From Fusicatenibacter_A intestinipullorum (lineage in GTDB: Bacteria > Bacillota > Negativicutes > Acidaminococcales > Acidaminococcaceae), in assembly GCA_019117495.1 (NCBI GenBank), contig DWZP01000031.1:1-64000 (forward strand): a DNA stretch of 64,000 nucleotides. The letters run 5' to 3'. Every line of letters begins with the position of its first letter. Position 1 is the first letter of the stretch. The notes beneath the pieces were generated by a model that ran no database searches, was not told the origin of the DNA, and was given only the letters and a program-made list of their open reading frames with translations. Shown in pieces: positions 15,653 to 25,556 of the stretch. Made by a program: the position numbers and the translations under genes.

Positions 15653-17902
15653 ATGACTGTTGATTGTACTTACGGACTGAATCCGCAGCAGGCGGAAGCT
15701 GTTATTAATACCGAAGGGCCGATGCTGATTATGGCAGGCGCAGGCAGCGGCAAAACCAAAGTTCTTACCTGCCGCGTAGCCAACCTTTTGCAAAAGGGCG
15801 TGCGCCCGTACCGCATTTTGGCAATTACCTTTACCAACAAGGCTGCCGCCGAAATGCGCGAGCGCGTTAACAATATGAGCGGCCCGGCTGCCAAGGATGT
15901 GTGGCTGTTTACCTTCCATGCTTTCTGCGCGCGTTTTTTGCGTATGGAAATAGATAAGCTGCCCGGGTATAATAAAAATTTTGCTATTTACGATACCGAT
16001 GACACCAAAAAGTTAATAAAGGGTATTTTAAAAGAATTAAATATTGATGATAATAGATTTAGCCCAAACAAAATTCTGAATAAAATTTCTGAAGCTAAAA
16101 ATAAGTTAATAGATGCTGAACATTTTTCACAAAGTATTGATTCTGTTGATTTTAATGATAAAAAAGTAGCAGAAGTTTATGAAAGATATCAAACTCAGTT
16201 AAAATTAAACAACGCGCTGGATTTTGATGATCTTTTGATGCTTTCTATTAAACTTTTGCAGGAAAACAAAGAAGTGCGCGAAAAATATCAGGAGCGCTTT
16301 GATTATCTGCTAGTAGATGAATATCAAGATACTAACCATGTTCAATATTTACTGACTAAAATTTTAGCGGAAAAGCACCGTAATATCTGCGTTGTAGGTG
16401 ATGCCGACCAGAGCATTTATGGCTGGCGCGGTGCCGATATTCAAAACATTCTGGACTTTGAAAAAGATTACCCCGATGCCAAAGTAATTAAGCTGGAACA
16501 GAACTACCGCAGTACGCAGATTATTCTGGACGCTGCCAACGCGGTTATAGAAAACAATACCGGCCGCAAGCCGAAAAATTTGTGGACTGATAATAAAGGC
16601 GGAGCTGAAATTACTTATTTTTGTGCTAACGATGGACGTGATGAAGCCAGATTTGTTATTGAACAAGTACAAAATTTACAACAAACAAAAGGCAAAAAAC
16701 TAGGTGATATGGCTGTACTTTACCGTACAAATGCACAAAGCCGTATTTTTGAAGAAATGCTGGTTAAAAGCGGTATTAGTTATAACATGGTTGGAAGTCT
16801 AAAATTTTACGAGCGTAAGGAAATTAAAGACATCATTGCCTATCTGCGCGTAATTTTTAACCCGGCCGATTCGCTGAGCTTGCTGCGCATTATCAACGTG
16901 CCCAAACGCGGCATTGGCGACGCTTCGCTGGCAAAAATTCAGGCTTATGCCGCTGCCAACAATGTAAGCTTGTTTGAGGCTGTTTCCAACGCGGCGGCAA
17001 TTGACGGTTTAAGCAGCCGCTTTGTATCAAAACTTGATGATTTGTCTAGAATTATTTTTGAGATGATGAATCAAATAGATGAAATACCTGTTGCTAATTT
17101 AATTAATCTCTTGTTAAATGAAACGGGTTATGTAAAAGAATTAGAAAATGAAAATACACCGCAATCTCAAAATAGAATTCAAAATTTGAATGAATTTATA
17201 ACTTTTGCCCAAGAGTTTGATGAAAATGAAGAAGAACGAACTTTAGAAAACTTCCTTGCAAGTGTTGCGCTGGTGTCAGATATAGATGAGTCAGAAATTG
17301 ATAGTGATGCTATTACATTAATGACATTACATTCAGCAAAAGGTTTGGAGTTTCCAATAGTTTTTATTGTAGGTATGGAAGAAAACATTTTCCCTAGTGC
17401 TCAAGCAATTAAGAAAGAATGGGAAGATGATAGTAAAATGGAAGAAGAAAGAAGACTTTGTTATGTTGGTATTACAAGAGCAAAAGAAAAATTGTATTTA
17501 AGCAGTGCTAAAGCGCGTACTATTTATGGTGAAGATCAATATAATAAACCTTCCAGATTTTTATTTGAAATACCGCAAAATCTTATAAAAACCATTAAAA
17601 GGCAGGAACGCTTCAGCGCGCTGGAGAACTTTAAACAGGTAAGCGAAAAATACAGCGCAAGGCCGCAGAAGCCTGCAAGCACTTTTAACCCGCACAGCTT
17701 TATGCCGCAAAAACCGGCTGCCGCCGCAGGAGGCACGGGCACGCGCTTTAACACCGGCGACAGGGTAAGCCACAGCAAATGGGGCGAAGGCATGGTTGTA
17801 AGCGTTAAAGACAGCCCGGACGGGCAGGAAGTAAAAGTTGCCTTTGCCGGTGCGGGCGTGCGCAGCCTGCTTACCAAATATGCGGTGCTGAAAAAATTGT
17901 AA
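15653..17902 (+). CDS. pcrA: ATP-dependent DNA helicase PcrA/UvrD
   Basis: A 749-residue superfamily 1A helicase that unwinds DNA 3' to 5' in repair and replication restart. Motifs are GAGSGKTK (Walker A), TFTNKAAAEM (Ia), LVDEYQDTN (II), GDADQSIYGWRGAD (III), LEQNYRST, and VGITRAKEKLYLSSA (VI). A C-terminal segment resembling the RNA-polymerase-binding Tudor part (GDRVSHSKWGEGMVV) ends the protein. The ATG at 15653 is chosen over 15641 because GGAGG at 15643-15647 is its ribosome site. Codon usage alternates between GC-rich and very AT-rich blocks inside the gene. Confidence 0.96.
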   Translation: MTVDCTYGLNPQQAEAVINTEGPMLIMAGAGSGKTKVLTCRVANLLQKGVRPYRILAITFTNKAAAEMRERVNNMSGPAAKDVWLFTFHAFCARFLRMEIDKLPGYNKNFAIYDTDDTKKLIKGILKELNIDDNRFSPNKILNKISEAKNKLIDAEHFSQSIDSVDFNDKKVAEVYERYQTQLKLNNALDFDDLLMLSIKLLQENKEVREKYQERFDYLLVDEYQDTNHVQYLLTKILAEKHRNICVVGDADQSIYGWRGADIQNILDFEKDYPDAKVIKLEQNYRSTQIILDAANAVIENNTGRKPKNLWTDNKGGAEITYFCANDGRDEARFVIEQVQNLQQTKGKKLGDMAVLYRTNAQSRIFEEMLVKSGISYNMVGSLKFYERKEIKDIIAYLRVIFNPADSLSLLRIINVPKRGIGDASLAKIQAYAAANNVSLFEAVSNAAAIDGLSSRFVSKLDDLSRIIFEMMNQIDEIPVANLINLLLNETGYVKELENENTPQSQNRIQNLNEFITFAQEFDENEEERTLENFLASVALVSDIDESEIDSDAITLMTLHSAKGLEFPIVFIVGMEENIFPSAQAIKKEWEDDSKMEEERRLCYVGITRAKEKLYLSSAKARTIYGEDQYNKPSRFLFEIPQNLIKTIKRQERFSALENFKQVSEKYSARPQKPASTFNPHSFMPQKPAAAAGGTGTRFNTGDRVSHSKWGEGMVVSVKDSPDGQEVKVAFAGAGVRSLLTKYAVLKKL

Positions 17903-17921
17903 GTTTTAAGCGGAGGGCATT

Positions 17922-20018
17922 ATGGATTTAGAACGTGCGCAAGCACTGGACGAAGCGCAGAAACTGCGCAGGGAAATACGCCATCACGAATTTTTATATT
18001 ATGTACTGGATGCGCCGGAGATTACCGACGCCGAATATGACGCTTTAATGCGCTGTTTGCAGGAGCTTGAGCGCGCATATCCTGACGATGTGCCGCCCGA
18101 TTCCCCTACGCGCAGGGTTGGCGGCAAGGTAAGCCCGGAATTTACCGAAGTGCGCCATATGACGCCGCTGCTTTCTCTGGGCAACGCCTTCAGCGACGAA
18201 GAACTTGCTGCGTTTGACGCGCGTGTAAAAAGCGGCCTGCCCGAAGGCAGCGAGGTGGAATATGTTTTTGAACCTAAAATTGACGGCCTTGCCTGCAGCC
18301 TGATTTACGAAAACGGCCGCCTGGTACGTGCTGCAACACGCGGCAACGGTGAAGTTGGTGAAAACGTAACCGCCAATGTGCGTACTATCCGTTCCATTCC
18401 GCTGACGCTGAACGTTAAGGAAGGCGAAGAAGTGCCGGAGCTTTTGGATGTACGCGGCGAAGTTTACATGCCCCGCCACGCTTTTATGAAGCTGAACGAG
18501 CAGCGCAGCGAAGCGGGTGAAAACGAATTTGCCAATCCGCGCAACGCTGCGGCGGGCAGCCTGCGCCAGCTTGATCCGAAAGTAACGGCAAGCCGCCAGC
18601 TGAGCTTTTTTGCCTACGGCGTGGGCGCAGGGCATAAGGATAAACATTCCGCCAGCCTTGCCATGCTGCACGATTACGGCTTTAAGGTAAGCGAAGGCTA
18701 TGCCGTTGTAAAAAATATCAATGAAGCGATTGCCAAAATCAGGGATTTTGCCGCCAAACGCCAAAGCCTTGCCTACGATACGGACGGCGCGGTAATTAAG
18801 GTTAATGCAGTGTACCAGCAAAATATTTTAGGCGCAACCGGCAAAGACCCGCGCTGGGCCATTGCCTTTAAATTTCCGCCGGAACAGGCAGAAACAAAAC
18901 TGGAGGACATCATCATTCAGGTTGGGCGCACGGGCGTGCTGACGCCGACGGCGGTGCTGACCCCTGTAAAACTTTCCGGCAGCACCATCAGCCGCGCAAC
19001 GCTGCATAATGAGGACTTCATCCGCAGCAAGGATATCCGCATTGGCGACACGGTTGTTATTAATAAAGCGGGCGAAATTATACCGGAAGTGCTGCATGTG
19101 GTGAAGGAAAAACGCACCGGCGCGGAACAGGAATTTTTTATGCCGGCCGAATGCCCGGAATGCGGGTGGAAAACGGAACGCCTGAACGGCGAGGCGGCAA
19201 TACGCTGCACTAATCCGCACTGCCCGGCGCTGGGGCGCGAAGGGCTGATTCACTTTGCTTCCAAAGGGGCAATGGATATCGACGGCTGCGGCCCGGCGGT
19301 TATCAACCAGCTGTTGGATAACGGGCTTATCAGCGACCCTGCCGACCTGTACCTGTTGGTTAAGCCGCAGCTGACGGCGCTGGAGCGCATAGGCGACAAA
19401 TCGGCAGACAATCTTTTAAACGCCATTGCCGAAAGCAAAAAGCAGAACCTTGACAGGCTGCTGTTCGCGCTCGGCATCCGCCATGTGGGCGCAAAGGTGG
19501 CAAGGCTGCTTGCGCTGCACTTTGGCAGCATGGAAAAACTGATGGCGGCGGAAACGGACGAAATTGCCGCCATTGAAGATATTGGCCCGAAAATTGCCGA
19601 AAGCGTGGTAACGTATTTTGCTTCGCCGGTGAATATTGATTTGATTGAACGGCTGAAAGAACTTGGCCTTAACATGGAAATGGAAGCGGCGGAACTTGAT
19701 ACGGCGCACTCGTTTTACGGCAAAACCATGGTGTTTACCGGCACCATGCCAACTTTAGACCGCGCAACGGCGCAGACCATGGCGCAGCAGGTTGGCGCAA
19801 AGGTTACGGGCAGCGTAAGCAAAAAAACGGATTACGTTGTAGCCGGTGCGGAAGCAGGCAGCAAGCTGACGAAAGCTCAGCAGCTGGGAGTAACCGTTAT
19901 CGACGAAGCAGAGTTCCTGCGCCTTTTGGGCGAACGCAGCGGCGAAGCCGGAAATGACGTGCGCCCCGAGAATGAAGCGGCAAAACCGGAGCAGGGCGAA
20001 GAACAGAGTTTGTTTTAA
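17922..20018 (+). CDS. ligA: NAD-dependent DNA ligase
   Basis: A 698-residue replicative ligase. The adenylation domain has the active-site lysine in EPKIDGLACSL. Later come VRGEVYMP, a four-Cys zinc finger (CPECG...CTNPHC), helix-hairpin-helix repeats around IGDKSADNL and IEDIGPKIAES, and a C-terminal BRCT domain beginning GKTMVFTGTMP. It joins nicks using NAD. It follows pcrA by 19 bases, a common Firmicute pairing. Confidence 0.97.
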   Translation: MDLERAQALDEAQKLRREIRHHEFLYYVLDAPEITDAEYDALMRCLQELERAYPDDVPPDSPTRRVGGKVSPEFTEVRHMTPLLSLGNAFSDEELAAFDARVKSGLPEGSEVEYVFEPKIDGLACSLIYENGRLVRAATRGNGEVGENVTANVRTIRSIPLTLNVKEGEEVPELLDVRGEVYMPRHAFMKLNEQRSEAGENEFANPRNAAAGSLRQLDPKVTASRQLSFFAYGVGAGHKDKHSASLAMLHDYGFKVSEGYAVVKNINEAIAKIRDFAAKRQSLAYDTDGAVIKVNAVYQQNILGATGKDPRWAIAFKFPPEQAETKLEDIIIQVGRTGVLTPTAVLTPVKLSGSTISRATLHNEDFIRSKDIRIGDTVVINKAGEIIPEVLHVVKEKRTGAEQEFFMPAECPECGWKTERLNGEAAIRCTNPHCPALGREGLIHFASKGAMDIDGCGPAVINQLLDNGLISDPADLYLLVKPQLTALERIGDKSADNLLNAIAESKKQNLDRLLFALGIRHVGAKVARLLALHFGSMEKLMAAETDEIAAIEDIGPKIAESVVTYFASPVNIDLIERLKELGLNMEMEAAELDTAHSFYGKTMVFTGTMPTLDRATAQTMAQQVGAKVTGSVSKKTDYVVAGAEAGSKLTKAQQLGVTVIDEAEFLRLLGERSGEAGNDVRPENEAAKPEQGEEQSLF

Positions 20019-20030
20019 AGCGGTGATATT

Positions 20031-20717
20031 ATGAAGATATTTTATAAATTTTTAGCGGTTGCGGCAGTGCTTTTGTGCTTTGCAGGCACGGCGCTGGCTG
20101 GGGAAAAAGAAGTAAGCAGCATTGACGCTATCGACATGGGCGTTGCCGATACCGGCGAAACGCATTTTACCAATACAGATGCCGAAATTACCGAATGCAC
20201 GCAGCCTTATACCGTGGCGGTGCTGCCGTATGTGGATGTATCCGGACTTGAAGGGCGCAGTCGCGAAATGGCGGTGAACGCCGTTAAAGAAGCGCTGGAA
20301 ACCAAATACCCCGGCAAAAAGAAAAGCGTTACCAAAATTATAGGCAACAACGCCGTGCAGAAAGCGCTTTTGGCGCATCCGTTTGAAAACGCCGAAGTGC
20401 CCACGCTTGAAGAACTTGTTGCCGTTGGTAAAGCCTGCGGTGCGGACCGGGTGCTGTTTATCAGCCTGCTGCCGGTGCGCGAAAAGGAAACGGGCTTTAT
20501 GGTTATTGTAGGCTCGCAAACCTACAGTGCCGTGGTAACGATGAAATTAAAATGCGTCGATGTAAACGAAGAACGCTTTTTGTTTAACCAGAACGTGGAA
20601 AGCATTGGCTCGTCCAGTTCCATCAACTTTTGGAAAATCGGCGAACCGAGCCGCGCCAAAGCCGTTAAACGCGGCGTTGAGGACTGCATGCGCAACTTTT
20701 TAACATCATTTGAATAA
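20031..20717 (+). CDS. Secreted protein of unknown function
   Basis: A 228-residue protein with a clear signal peptide (hydrophobic residues 6-22, cleavage after ALA). The mature part starts with an acidic linker, followed by a compact domain with YTVAVLPYVDVSG, GNNAVQKAL and CGADRVLFISLLPV. The pattern resembles periplasmic lipoprotein-like GNA1162/curli-assembly type domains, but I am not certain. It is 12 bases after ligA and probably read with it. Confidence 0.7.
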   Translation: MKIFYKFLAVAAVLLCFAGTALAGEKEVSSIDAIDMGVADTGETHFTNTDAEITECTQPYTVAVLPYVDVSGLEGRSREMAVNAVKEALETKYPGKKKSVTKIIGNNAVQKALLAHPFENAEVPTLEELVAVGKACGADRVLFISLLPVREKETGFMVIVGSQTYSAVVTMKLKCVDVNEERFLFNQNVESIGSSSSINFWKIGEPSRAKAVKRGVEDCMRNFLTSFE

Positions 20718-20724
20718 ACAATCT

Positions 20725-20757
20725 GCCTCCGTAAAGGTTTTGCGGGGGCATTTTTGT
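20725..20757 (+). terminator. Terminator of the pcrA-ligA operon
   Basis: GCCTCCG (20725-20731) pairs with CGGGGGC (20743-20749), followed by ATTTTTGTT. Confidence 0.8.
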
Positions 20758-20819
20758 TGTCTGGCGGCATTAAGCATTTATTTTACGCAATTTTATTTAG
20801 CTAAGGCTTACCAAAATAC

Positions 20820-20848
20820 TGCACAAGACTGGTACTGTGTGGTATAAT
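20820..20848 (+). promoter_or_regulatory. Promoter of the gatCAB operon
   Basis: TGCACA (20820-20825), 17-bp spacer, TATAAT (20843-20848). The -35 box is weak and the -10 is perfect. Confidence 0.65.
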
Positions 20849-20898
20849 AAAACAGGTTATTGATAAAATTCATCATAAATTTTTTAGGAGGCGTACTA

Positions 20899-21186
20899 AT
20901 GAAGGTAACAGTAAAAGATGTTGAACACATCGCCGGGCTTTCCCGTTTGACGATTCCGGAAAGCGAAATGGAAAAATTTACCGAACAGTTTAACCAAATC
21001 CTCAATTATGCCGATATTCTGGAAAAGATTGATACGGAAGGCATTGAGCCGACCCCGTACGTACTGCCGATAAGCAACGCATTCCGCGAGGATGTTGTAA
21101 AACCGGGCGTATCCCATGAGGACGCGCTGAAAAACGCGCCTGCCGTATACAACGACGGCTTTAAAGTACCGCGCGTAATCGAATAA
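20899..21186 (+). CDS. gatC: Asp/Glu-tRNA amidotransferase subunit C
   Basis: A 95-residue subunit that holds GatA and GatB together. The family pattern VEHIAGLSRLTIPESE, the motif FNQILNYADILEKID and the C-terminal FRED are present. AGGAGG at 20886-20891 fixes the ATG at 20899, rejecting the longer TTG frame. The complex converts Glu-tRNA(Gln) and/or Asp-tRNA(Asn) to the amide forms. Confidence 0.95.
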   Translation: MKVTVKDVEHIAGLSRLTIPESEMEKFTEQFNQILNYADILEKIDTEGIEPTPYVLPISNAFREDVVKPGVSHEDALKNAPAVYNDGFKVPRVIE

Positions 21187-21203
21187 CAGAAGGAGGAACA
21201 ACT

Positions 21204-22670
21204 GTGGATTTATATAAATTAACAGCCCACGAACTGCATGACAAGCTGGTTAAAAAAGAAATCAGCTCCGTGGAGCTTACCGAAAACGTATACAGCCGCA
21301 TTGACGAAGTTGAAGATAAAGTACAGGCTTATGTAACTTTAGATAAAGAAAACGCACTGGCACAGGCTGCCAAGGTTGATGCCAAAATTGCCGCAGGCGA
21401 AGAAATCGCTCCGCTGGCAGGCATTCCCGGTGCAATTAAAGACAATATCTGCACCAAAGGGCTTTTAACCACCTGCTCCAGCAAAATGCTGGCCAATGTT
21501 GTGCCTATTTATGACGCGCACGTTATCAGCAAACTGCGTGCGGATGACGCCATTTTTACCGGTAAAACCAATATGGACGAATTTGCAATGGGCTCTACCA
21601 CCGAAAGCTCTTACTTCCATAAAACCTATAATCCGTGGAACCTTGAACGCGTGCCGGGCGGTTCTTCCGGCGGCAGCGCAGCTGCCATTGCCGCTGGCGA
21701 AGCTATCTGGAGCCTTGGCTCCGATACCGGCGGTTCCATCCGCCAGCCGGCTTCTTTTAACGGCTGCGTTGGCATTAAACCGACTTACGGCCGCGTAAGC
21801 CGTTACGGCTGCGTTGCGTTTGCGTCCTCTCTTGACCAGATTGGGCCTATTACCCGCGACGTTACCGATGCTGCAACTGTTTTAAACTGCATCTGCGGCA
21901 AGGACGAGCACGATTCCACTTCCCTGCCGGTTGATGTGCCCGACTTTACCAAAGCGCTGCGCGCCGACGTTAAAGGCCTGCGCATCGGCCTGCCGAAAGA
22001 ATACTACGGCGAAGGCGTTGACGCCAAAGTTAAAGCCGAAATTGAAAAAGCCGTAAAAAAATACGAAGAACTCGGCGCTGAAATTGTTGATGTTTCGCTG
22101 CCGCATACCGAATATGCAGTAATTACTTACTATATCATTGCTCCGGCAGAAGCAAGCGCCAACCTGGCACGTTATGACGGCGTGCGCTACGGCTTCCGCG
22201 CTGCCAACGCCACCAGTGCTCCGGAAATGACAAGGCTGAGCCGCACCGAAGGCTTTGGCCCTGAAGTACGCCGCCGCATTATGCTTGGCACCTACGTTTT
22301 AAGCAGCGGTTACTACGACGCTTACTACAAAAAAGCAATGCAGGTACGTACCCTTATCCGCCGCGACTTTAACGAAGCGTTTGAAAAATGCGACGTGCTG
22401 CTGACCCCGACTTCTCCGGTTGTTGCTTATCCGGTTGACGGCAAAATGGACCCGCTTTCCATTTACATGCTGGACGTAACCACCATTCCCGTAAACATGG
22501 CAGGCCTGCCGGGTATTTCCATTCCGTGCGGCTTTGCAGACGGTATGCCTGTCGGCATGCAGCTTATCGGCAAGGTTCTGGACGAAGAAACCGTGCTGCG
22601 CGCAGCCTACACCTTTGAACAGGCTACTGACTTCCATAAAGCAATGGCACCGCTGGGAGGTAACAAATAA
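21204..22670 (+). CDS. gatA: Asp/Glu-tRNA amidotransferase subunit A
   Basis: A 488-residue amidase-signature enzyme that releases ammonia from glutamine for GatB. The Ser-cisSer-Lys triad is visible: Lys in GAIKDNIC, cis-Ser in GSDTGGSIRQPASF, and the nucleophile region PGGSSGGSAAAIAAG. It starts with GTG after AAGGAGG. Its stop overlaps the gatB ATG by one base (TAATG). Confidence 0.97.
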   Translation: MDLYKLTAHELHDKLVKKEISSVELTENVYSRIDEVEDKVQAYVTLDKENALAQAAKVDAKIAAGEEIAPLAGIPGAIKDNICTKGLLTTCSSKMLANVVPIYDAHVISKLRADDAIFTGKTNMDEFAMGSTTESSYFHKTYNPWNLERVPGGSSGGSAAAIAAGEAIWSLGSDTGGSIRQPASFNGCVGIKPTYGRVSRYGCVAFASSLDQIGPITRDVTDAATVLNCICGKDEHDSTSLPVDVPDFTKALRADVKGLRIGLPKEYYGEGVDAKVKAEIEKAVKKYEELGAEIVDVSLPHTEYAVITYYIIAPAEASANLARYDGVRYGFRAANATSAPEMTRLSRTEGFGPEVRRRIMLGTYVLSSGYYDAYYKKAMQVRTLIRRDFNEAFEKCDVLLTPTSPVVAYPVDGKMDPLSIYMLDVTTIPVNMAGLPGISIPCGFADGMPVGMQLIGKVLDEETVLRAAYTFEQATDFHKAMAPLGGNK

Positions 22671-24115
22671 TGAAAAACTATATTACAGTTATCGGCCTTG
22701 AAGTACATGCCGAATTAAAAACCAAAACCAAAGCCTTCTGCTCCTGCTCCACCGAGTTCGGCAGCACGCCTAACACCCATGTTTGCCCCGTGTGCCTCGG
22801 CATGCCTGGCGCACTGCCGGTGCTGAACAAACAGGTTGTTGAATTTGCCATCCGTACGGGCCTTGCACTGGGCTGCGAAATTCAGAAATTCAATAAATTT
22901 GACCGTAAAAACTACTTTTACCCCGACCTTGCCAAAAATTACCAGATTTCTCAGTTTGACCAGCCGGTTTGCCTCGGCGGCCATATTGACATTGAAGTTG
23001 ACGGCGTGCCCAAACGCCTTGGCATTACCCGCATTCACATGGAAGAAGACGCAGGCAAGCTGAACCACAGCGGCGCTACCATCAGCACTTCCGATTTTTC
23101 TTCCGTAGACTACAACCGTGCCGGCGTACCGCTTCTGGAAATCGTTTCCGAACCGGATATGCGCAGCGCCGAAGAAGCACGCGCTTATATGGAACAGCTG
23201 AAAGCAGTTTTGGAATATATTGACGTTTGCGACTGCAAAATGCAGGAAGGCAGCCTGCGCTGCGACGCCAACATTTCCATCATGCCGGAAGGCGCCAAAG
23301 AATTCGGCACCCGCGCCGAAATTAAAAACCTTAACTCTTTCCGCGCACTGGTACGCGCCATTGAATACGAAGTTGAACGCCAGAAAGCAATTCTTGAAGA
23401 CGGCGGCCATGTAGTACAGGAAACCCGCACCTGGGACGAAGCCAACGGCGTAACCCTTTCCATGCGCAGCAAGGAAGAAGCTCACGATTACCGTTACTTC
23501 CCTGAACCTGACCTTGTACCGGTTGAAATTGACGACGCATGGATTGAACGCGTACGCGGCGAACTGCCGGAACTGCCGGCACAGCGTTTGCAGCGTCTTG
23601 TTGAAAAACACGGCCTGCCGAAGTACGATGCTTCCTTAATCGTTGCAACCAAAGCCATGGCAGATTATTTTGACGCTGCCTGCGCTAACAGCAAGGATGA
23701 CAAAGGCGTATCAAACTGGCTGCTGGGCGATGTTTCCGCATATCTTAATGCCGAAAACATTACCATTGAACAGTTCCCGGTTAAACCGGAAAACCTTGGC
23801 GAACTGGTAACCTTAACCAAAGACGGCGTACTGAGCAGCAAGCTTGCTAAAAAAGTATTTGCCGAAATGCTGAAAAACAGCGATAAAACCCCGAAACAGC
23901 TTGTTAAGGAACTTGGCCTTGAACAGGTTAGCGACGAAGGCGCCATTGCCGCTATCGTTGACGAAGTGCTGGCAGAAAACCCGCAGTCCGTTGCCGACTA
24001 CAAAGCTGGCAAAGACAAAGCCATCGGCTTCCTTGTTGGCCAGGTAATGAAAAAATCCCGCGGCAAAGCTAACCCGGGCATGGTTAACAAACTGCTGAAA
24101 GAAAAAATGCAGTAA
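22670..24115 (+). CDS. gatB: Asp/Glu-tRNA amidotransferase subunit B
   Basis: A 481-residue kinase/amidotransferase subunit. Seen are the signature VIGLEVHAELKTKTKAFC, zinc ligands CSCS and CPVCLG, NYFYPDLAKNYQISQ, the hinge MQEGSLRCDANIS, and a C-terminal tail domain of the YqeY type. It activates the misacylated tRNA with ATP and transfers ammonia delivered from GatA. Confidence 0.97.
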   Translation: MKNYITVIGLEVHAELKTKTKAFCSCSTEFGSTPNTHVCPVCLGMPGALPVLNKQVVEFAIRTGLALGCEIQKFNKFDRKNYFYPDLAKNYQISQFDQPVCLGGHIDIEVDGVPKRLGITRIHMEEDAGKLNHSGATISTSDFSSVDYNRAGVPLLEIVSEPDMRSAEEARAYMEQLKAVLEYIDVCDCKMQEGSLRCDANISIMPEGAKEFGTRAEIKNLNSFRALVRAIEYEVERQKAILEDGGHVVQETRTWDEANGVTLSMRSKEEAHDYRYFPEPDLVPVEIDDAWIERVRGELPELPAQRLQRLVEKHGLPKYDASLIVATKAMADYFDAACANSKDDKGVSNWLLGDVSAYLNAENITIEQFPVKPENLGELVTLTKDGVLSSKLAKKVFAEMLKNSDKTPKQLVKELGLEQVSDEGAIAAIVDEVLAENPQSVADYKAGKDKAIGFLVGQVMKKSRGKANPGMVNKLLKEKMQ

Positions 24116-24124
24116 GGAGCGCAC

Positions 24125-24433
24125 ATGAAACGCGATTTTGAATTTGACGGCAGCGGCTTCGGTTATCTGTGGCTTTGCATATGGACAACCGTGCTGACCG
24201 TTATTACCTGCGGTTTGTTCTTTCCGTGGGCATACAGCGCGCAGCAGCGCTGGATTTGCAGCAACACCTACGTTAACGGCAGGCAGCTGCGTTTTGAAGG
24301 GACAGGTTTCGGCTTCTTCTTTCAGTGGCTGCTGATTATGGTGCTGACAACCATTACCTTCGGTATTTACATTCCGTGGGGCTATTGCCAGTTTAAACGC
24401 TGGGAAACCCGCAACACCGTATTTGCGGACTGA
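24125..24433 (+). CDS. DUF898-type small membrane protein
   Basis: A 102-residue protein with two hydrophobic hairpins, each ending in a repeated pattern: TCGLFFPWAYSAQQRW and TFGIYIPWGYCQFKRW. This repeat is characteristic of YjgN/DUF898 inner-membrane proteins, whose role is unknown. It follows gatB by nine bases and ends at a strong terminator. Confidence 0.75.
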   Translation: MKRDFEFDGSGFGYLWLCIWTTVLTVITCGLFFPWAYSAQQRWICSNTYVNGRQLRFEGTGFGFFFQWLLIMVLTTITFGIYIPWGYCQFKRWETRNTVFAD

Positions 24434-24458
24434 AAACTAAAAAAGTTATAACAAACAT

Positions 24459-24490
24459 AAAAACGGCAGGCGTAAAAGCCTGCCGTTTTT
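24459..24490. terminator. Bidirectional terminator
   Basis: A perfect 13-bp stem, AAAAACGGCAGGC with GCCTGCCGTTTTT, and a 6-base loop. It serves the gat operon on the plus strand and the MarR-GNAT gene on the minus strand. Confidence 0.9.
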
Positions 24491-24506
24491 GCGTGCGGGT
24501 GCTGTT

Positions 24507-25439
24507 TTATTGTAAGTCCATGGCGTATTCCAGTTCAGTTACACCTTCGCGCCAGGTGTTGTTAGGTTTTTCACCTGTCTTTTTAAAACCGGCTGCCGTA
24601 TAAAGCCCGATAGCTTTTTCAAGGTCGCTGGTGGTATCAAGGTAAATGCTTTTGTAACCGCGTTCTTTGGCAAAATTAATGGCGGCATGCAGCAGTTTTT
24701 TGCCAAGCCCGATATGCCTGTAAAGCGGGTCTACCAAAAACCAGCGCAGCTGTGCGCGCTCACCGTGTGCGGCAACGCCTATGCAGCCGATAATTTTTCC
24801 GTTGTGCTCGGCGCACCACAGGCGGTCTTTCTGCTGGTTGTAATGCAGCAAAAAATCATAAAACGATTGCGCAACGTAAGCTTCAAACGTGGTGGAGTAG
24901 CCGTATTCTTCTTTATAAAGCCGCCCGTGCAGAGAGGTAATATAGCCTGCATCGCCGGATTTTATTTCGGTACGCAGCTCAATATCATCGGGCGTAATTT
25001 GCCTACCTTCGGTTAAAACAGCGGCAACGGATGTCATGTTTTTTACAAGTTCTGCCTTCTGCGAGTCCGTCAGCGGTTTGATGAGCCCGGCAATCTGTTT
25101 GCTGGAGTCTGTATCCAGTTCCTTGATTTTTGCGCGTCCGGCATCCGTCAGCATAAGGCTGTATGCTCTGGCGTCAGTGGCAGAAGGTGTTTTTGTTAAG
25201 TAACCTGCATGTTCCAACCCTTTTAAAAGGCGGCTTAAATAACCGGCGTCGATGCACAGGGTATTGGCAATCATTTTAGAGGTACAGCCGGGGTTATGCT
25301 CAACTTCGTACAGCAGCCTTACTTCGGCAAGTGAAAGGGTACTTTTTAAAAGGTGCTGGTCGAGCAGCCCTAAAATATTTGTATAATATCTGTTGAATTT
25401 CCTGATAATATTAATTTGCTTTTCCAAAAGCGCAGTCAT
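24507..25439 (-). CDS. MarR-type regulator fused to a GNAT acetyltransferase
   Basis: A 310-residue two-domain protein. Residues 1-145 form a MarR winged helix (PGCTSKMIANTLCIDAGYLS; LTKTPSATDARAYSLMLT). Residues 160-310 form a GNAT domain with the CoA-binding LRWFLVDPLYRHIGLGKKLL and KSIYLDTTSDL. This fusion is common in bacteria and its acetyl acceptor is usually unknown. The ATG at 25439 follows GGAGG; the longer frame starting at 25499 is unlikely. It is divergent from a Fic gene. Confidence 0.85.
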   Translation of the reverse strand: MTALLEKQINIIRKFNRYYTNILGLLDQHLLKSTLSLAEVRLLYEVEHNPGCTSKMIANTLCIDAGYLSRLLKGLEHAGYLTKTPSATDARAYSLMLTDAGRAKIKELDTDSSKQIAGLIKPLTDSQKAELVKNMTSVAAVLTEGRQITPDDIELRTEIKSGDAGYITSLHGRLYKEEYGYSTTFEAYVAQSFYDFLLHYNQQKDRLWCAEHNGKIIGCIGVAAHGERAQLRWFLVDPLYRHIGLGKKLLHAAINFAKERGYKSIYLDTTSDLEKAIGLYTAAGFKKTGEKPNNTWREGVTELEYAMDLQ

Positions 25440-25556
25440 AAAATGCCTCCATAATAGTTTATCTGGCATTATAATAAAACAAATAGTTGCTTTTGTCAAA
25501 TAAATTAATTGTTTTAGTAAAATAATAGGCTAGCTTTAGAAACTTTAATGCAGATT

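Noticed and set aside
22715..23611. 298-codon minus-strand frame opposite gatB
   Set aside because: Aromatic-rich, no recognisable motifs, and entirely covered by gatB.
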